Shown here piece after piece: positions 30,720-32,551 of a stretch of 32,551 bases of DNA. A model generated the notes under the pieces. That model saw only the letters and a list, made by a program, of their open reading frames with translations, was not told the origin of the DNA and did no database searches. How positions within the stretch are numbered: the stretch's first letter is position 1; every line of letters begins with the position of its first letter. Source of the DNA: Vulcanimicrobiia bacterium. Lineage in GTDB: Bacteria > Vulcanimicrobiota > Vulcanimicrobiia > Vulcanimicrobiales > Vulcanimicrobiaceae. Location of the stretch: positions 1-32,551 of the forward strand of contig JAMXLK010000105.1 in NCBI GenBank assembly GCA_024281075.1. Reading direction: 5' to 3'. The position numbers and the translations under genes were made by a program.

Positions 30720-31738
30720 AGGTTGCGCTCGACGCGCAACTAACGGTCGGCACCGCCACGGGAATCGGAGAGTACGTCAGCGGTTTAAGCGACGCGCTGC
30801 GTCAACGCGGGCTGGACGTTGCAGCGCTCTGCGAGCCACGCCTCGATCCGTGGCGATTCGATCGCCGGCTCGTTTGGGATCAGCTCGTTCTTCCGCGGCG
30901 CGCTCGGGCAGCGCGCGCGCAGATCCTTCATTGCGCGGCCGGAACGATGCCGCTCAACGCCGGGATGCCGGTCGTCGTTACGGTCCACGATCTCGCGTGG
31001 CATGCCGTGCAATCCCACGCACCGACGTACGCGCGTTACTATTTTGGAAATTTTTCGCTGCGGCGCTACCCCAGCGCGGCGCACGTCGTCGCCGACTCGC
31101 ATTTTTCGCGTGACGAACTCCTGCGTTTGTGTTCGAGCCTCGATCCGCGACGGGTCGACGTCGTCTATCCCGGAGTCGCTTCCGAGTTCTTGACGCTCGC
31201 GCGTTCCGGCGGCGATGGGCGCACGATTCTTGCGGTCGGTACGATCGAACGCCGCAAAAATTTGGAAGTGCTCGTTCGGGCGCTCGCCGGTCTGCCCGAT
31301 GCACGTCTCATTGCGGTAGGACCGCAGACGCCGTATGCACGCGAATGTGCCGAACTCGCCGCACGACTGAACGTCGCGTCGCGCTTCGAGATGCGCGGCT
31401 ACGTTTCGCGTGACGAGCTCGTAGGGCTCTACCGTGCCTGCGCCGTCGCCGCCGTGCCGTCGCGTTACGAAGGCTTCGGATACGCCGCGGCGCAGGCGCT
31501 TTGCGCCGGCGTCCCCTGCGTCGTGTCGAATAAAAGCTCGCTGCCCGAAGTCGCGGGAGGCGATGCGCGCGTGGTGGACGCCGACGACCCTACCGCGTGG
31601 ATTTCGGCGCTTGGCGCTGCGCTGCGCGGAGCCGACGATGCGCGCGCGGCGCGCGTTCGTGACGCTTCGGTCGCCCGGTTCTCGTGGAATTCGAGCGCCG
31701 CGCAGATGGAACGGATCTACGCTTCAGTAAATCGGTGA
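30716..31738 (+). CDS. GT4-type glycosyltransferase (glycosyltransferase group 1)
   Basis: The 340-residue GT-B protein has an N-terminal acceptor domain starting VKVALDAQLTVG with the Gly-rich TGIGEY loop, and HDLAWH in the middle. The donor domain has ILAVGTIERRKNLEVLVRAL and the EGFG motif. The family's E-x7-E is here Glu252 to Gln260 (EGFGYAAAQ), so the second acid is replaced by Gln. Such enzymes transfer sugars from nucleotide-sugars to lipid-linked or LPS glycans on the cytosolic side. It lies in an envelope cluster but its acceptor is unknown. The GTG at 30716 overlaps the TPR stop. The last 15 bases overlap the convergent minus-strand gene. Confidence 0.85.
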   Translation: MKVALDAQLTVGTATGIGEYVSGLSDALRQRGLDVAALCEPRLDPWRFDRRLVWDQLVLPRRARAARAQILHCAAGTMPLNAGMPVVVTVHDLAWHAVQSHAPTYARYYFGNFSLRRYPSAAHVVADSHFSRDELLRLCSSLDPRRVDVVYPGVASEFLTLARSGGDGRTILAVGTIERRKNLEVLVRALAGLPDARLIAVGPQTPYARECAELAARLNVASRFEMRGYVSRDELVGLYRACAVAAVPSRYEGFGYAAAQALCAGVPCVVSNKSSLPEVAGGDARVVDADDPTAWISALGAALRGADDARAARVRDASVARFSWNSSAAQMERIYASVNR

Positions 31739-32551
31739 GCCGGGAGCGCCGGGCGAAACGCTTCCGTCGTCGGGCGCGAAGACGAGGCGCAACGGAAGGC
31801 TCGAACCTGCCTCGGGCATCGTAACGATGGTTACGCGCACGAATCCGTGAGCCGGAACGACGTACTGGCGAACTTTATAGCGGGAGTAGGGTGGAGTTTG
31901 GTGCGACTGCACGAGCACTCCGTCGATTAAATACGTGCCCGTGGCGCGTCCGCCGCGTGGATTCTCGTAGATGGCGATCGCCTGCGGCGAGCCCATCGGG
32001 TTCTGTACGTCGACGACAAAGGATTGCAGCACGCCGTAATCGCCGGCGAGGGCTTGACCTTGGAGATGGTTCGGTAAGGGAATCTGGCCGACGGGAAGCT
32101 CGAGATACTCACCGTTGACTTTCCATTGCGTCGCGAAATGGAACTCGGCGATTGGGTAGATGCCGCGCGCGTGCAAATGCGTTCCTTCGAGCAGGCCCGA
32201 TCCCGCGACGGCGGAGTCGGGAGTCTCGTCGGCATTCTGTGCGAAGAGCGTGAGGTGAACGTTCGCACCCGAGAGCACTCGCAGCTGTAACAAATTGCAG
32301 ACGACGTTCCCGGCGGGCAGATCCTGTGTGACGATCTGCGTCGTGCTGCTGCCGGGAAGCGTCAAAAGACGTCCTTGATTTTGGACGACGTTGACGAGAA
32401 ATCGCTTGGTGGCGACGTGACCGACCTCCATCTCGTTCGGTGACGGGCCGCCGCGGCCGCTGATGAATTGAACGATCGCGGGCTCGCGAGAGGCGTTCTC
32501 AGCTCGCAGCACGATCCGCCGATTCGGCTGACCCGGCGGATTGTAATGGAA
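31724..32551 (-). CDS. Partial, probably exported beta-rich protein of unknown function
   Basis: The frame is open from the right edge of the window to a TGA at 31724-31726, giving 275 residues of a longer protein whose N-terminus lies outside. A GTG at 32510-32512 is in frame but the sequence before it is also protein-like (ending PNRRIVLRAEN), so it is probably internal. The visible part is rich in beta-strand patterns, Val, Thr, Gly and Pro, with few Cys and Lys, as in secreted immunoglobulin-like or matrix proteins. I recognise no domain. It is the only minus-strand gene here and its 3' end overlaps the glycosyltransferase gene tail-to-tail by 15 bases. Confidence 0.6.
   Translation of the reverse strand, partial: FHYNPPGQPNRRIVLRAENASREPAIVQFISGRGGPSPNEMEVGHVATKRFLVNVVQNQGRLLTLPGSSTTQIVTQDLPAGNVVCNLLQLRVLSGANVHLTLFAQNADETPDSAVAGSGLLEGTHLHARGIYPIAEFHFATQWKVNGEYLELPVGQIPLPNHLQGQALAGDYGVLQSFVVDVQNPMGSPQAIAIYENPRGGRATGTYLIDGVLVQSHQTPPYSRYKVRQYVVPAHGFVRVTIVTMPEAGSSLPLRLVFAPDDGSVSPGAPGSPIY

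Overview
The window is GC-rich bacterial chromosome that starts at the replication-initiation locus and runs into one very long, almost entirely plus-strand cell-envelope gene cluster. The content (BamA, TamB, Skp-like chaperones, a Raetz lipid A pathway, Lpt transport) shows a Gram-negative-type cell with lipopolysaccharide. Two features are otherwise familiar from Cyanobacteria: a DUF3084 protein followed directly by a RuvC/YqgF-like protein, and a second LpxB-like protein of the cyanobacterial 'lipid-A-disaccharide synthase-related' type. Together with the base composition and gene order, this suggests a diderm of the Terrabacteria side, most plausibly Eremiobacterota/Vulcanimicrobiota (formerly WPS-2). 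That placement is inference; no marker in the window proves it.

Region 1 (1-6854) is the origin-type block dnaA - dnaN - recF - dciA (DUF721) - gyrB. DnaA-box-like sites lie before dnaA and one lies in the dnaA-dnaN gap. DciA, the ancestral DnaB-helicase loader family, carries an unusual four-cysteine zinc-ribbon-like motif and a C-terminal extension.

Region 2 (6855-17225) begins with a 173-base gap holding a strong fold-back element and a candidate promoter. It continues with tamB (1745 aa), bamA (753 aa) and three consecutive OmpH/Skp-like genes: one secreted protein with two tandem Skp domains and two lipoproteins. This is the machinery that moves lipids and beta-barrel proteins to the outer membrane.

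Region 3 (17226-26023) opens with a 166-base near-palindromic element. It then runs lpxD - lpxC - fabZ - lpxA - lpxB - metallophosphoesterase - LpxB-like protein - O-antigen-ligase-like protein - lptC - lptB, mostly with 1- to 4-base stop/start overlaps. No LpxH or LpxI is recognisable. The metallophosphoesterase has the full set of metal ligands and an LpxH-like GNR motif, so it is the best local candidate for the missing UDP-2,3-diacylglucosamine hydrolase step.

Region 4 (26024-32551) has a 205-base gap, then an LptF/LptG permease, the DUF3084 protein and the RuvC-like protein, which are coupled by overlaps. These are followed by an unassigned probable outer-membrane beta-barrel protein, a TPR protein and a GT4-type glycosyltransferase. 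The only minus-strand gene is a partial exported-looking protein that enters from the right edge and overlaps the end of the glycosyltransferase gene. No tRNA, rRNA, CRISPR array or insertion-sequence transposase was seen.
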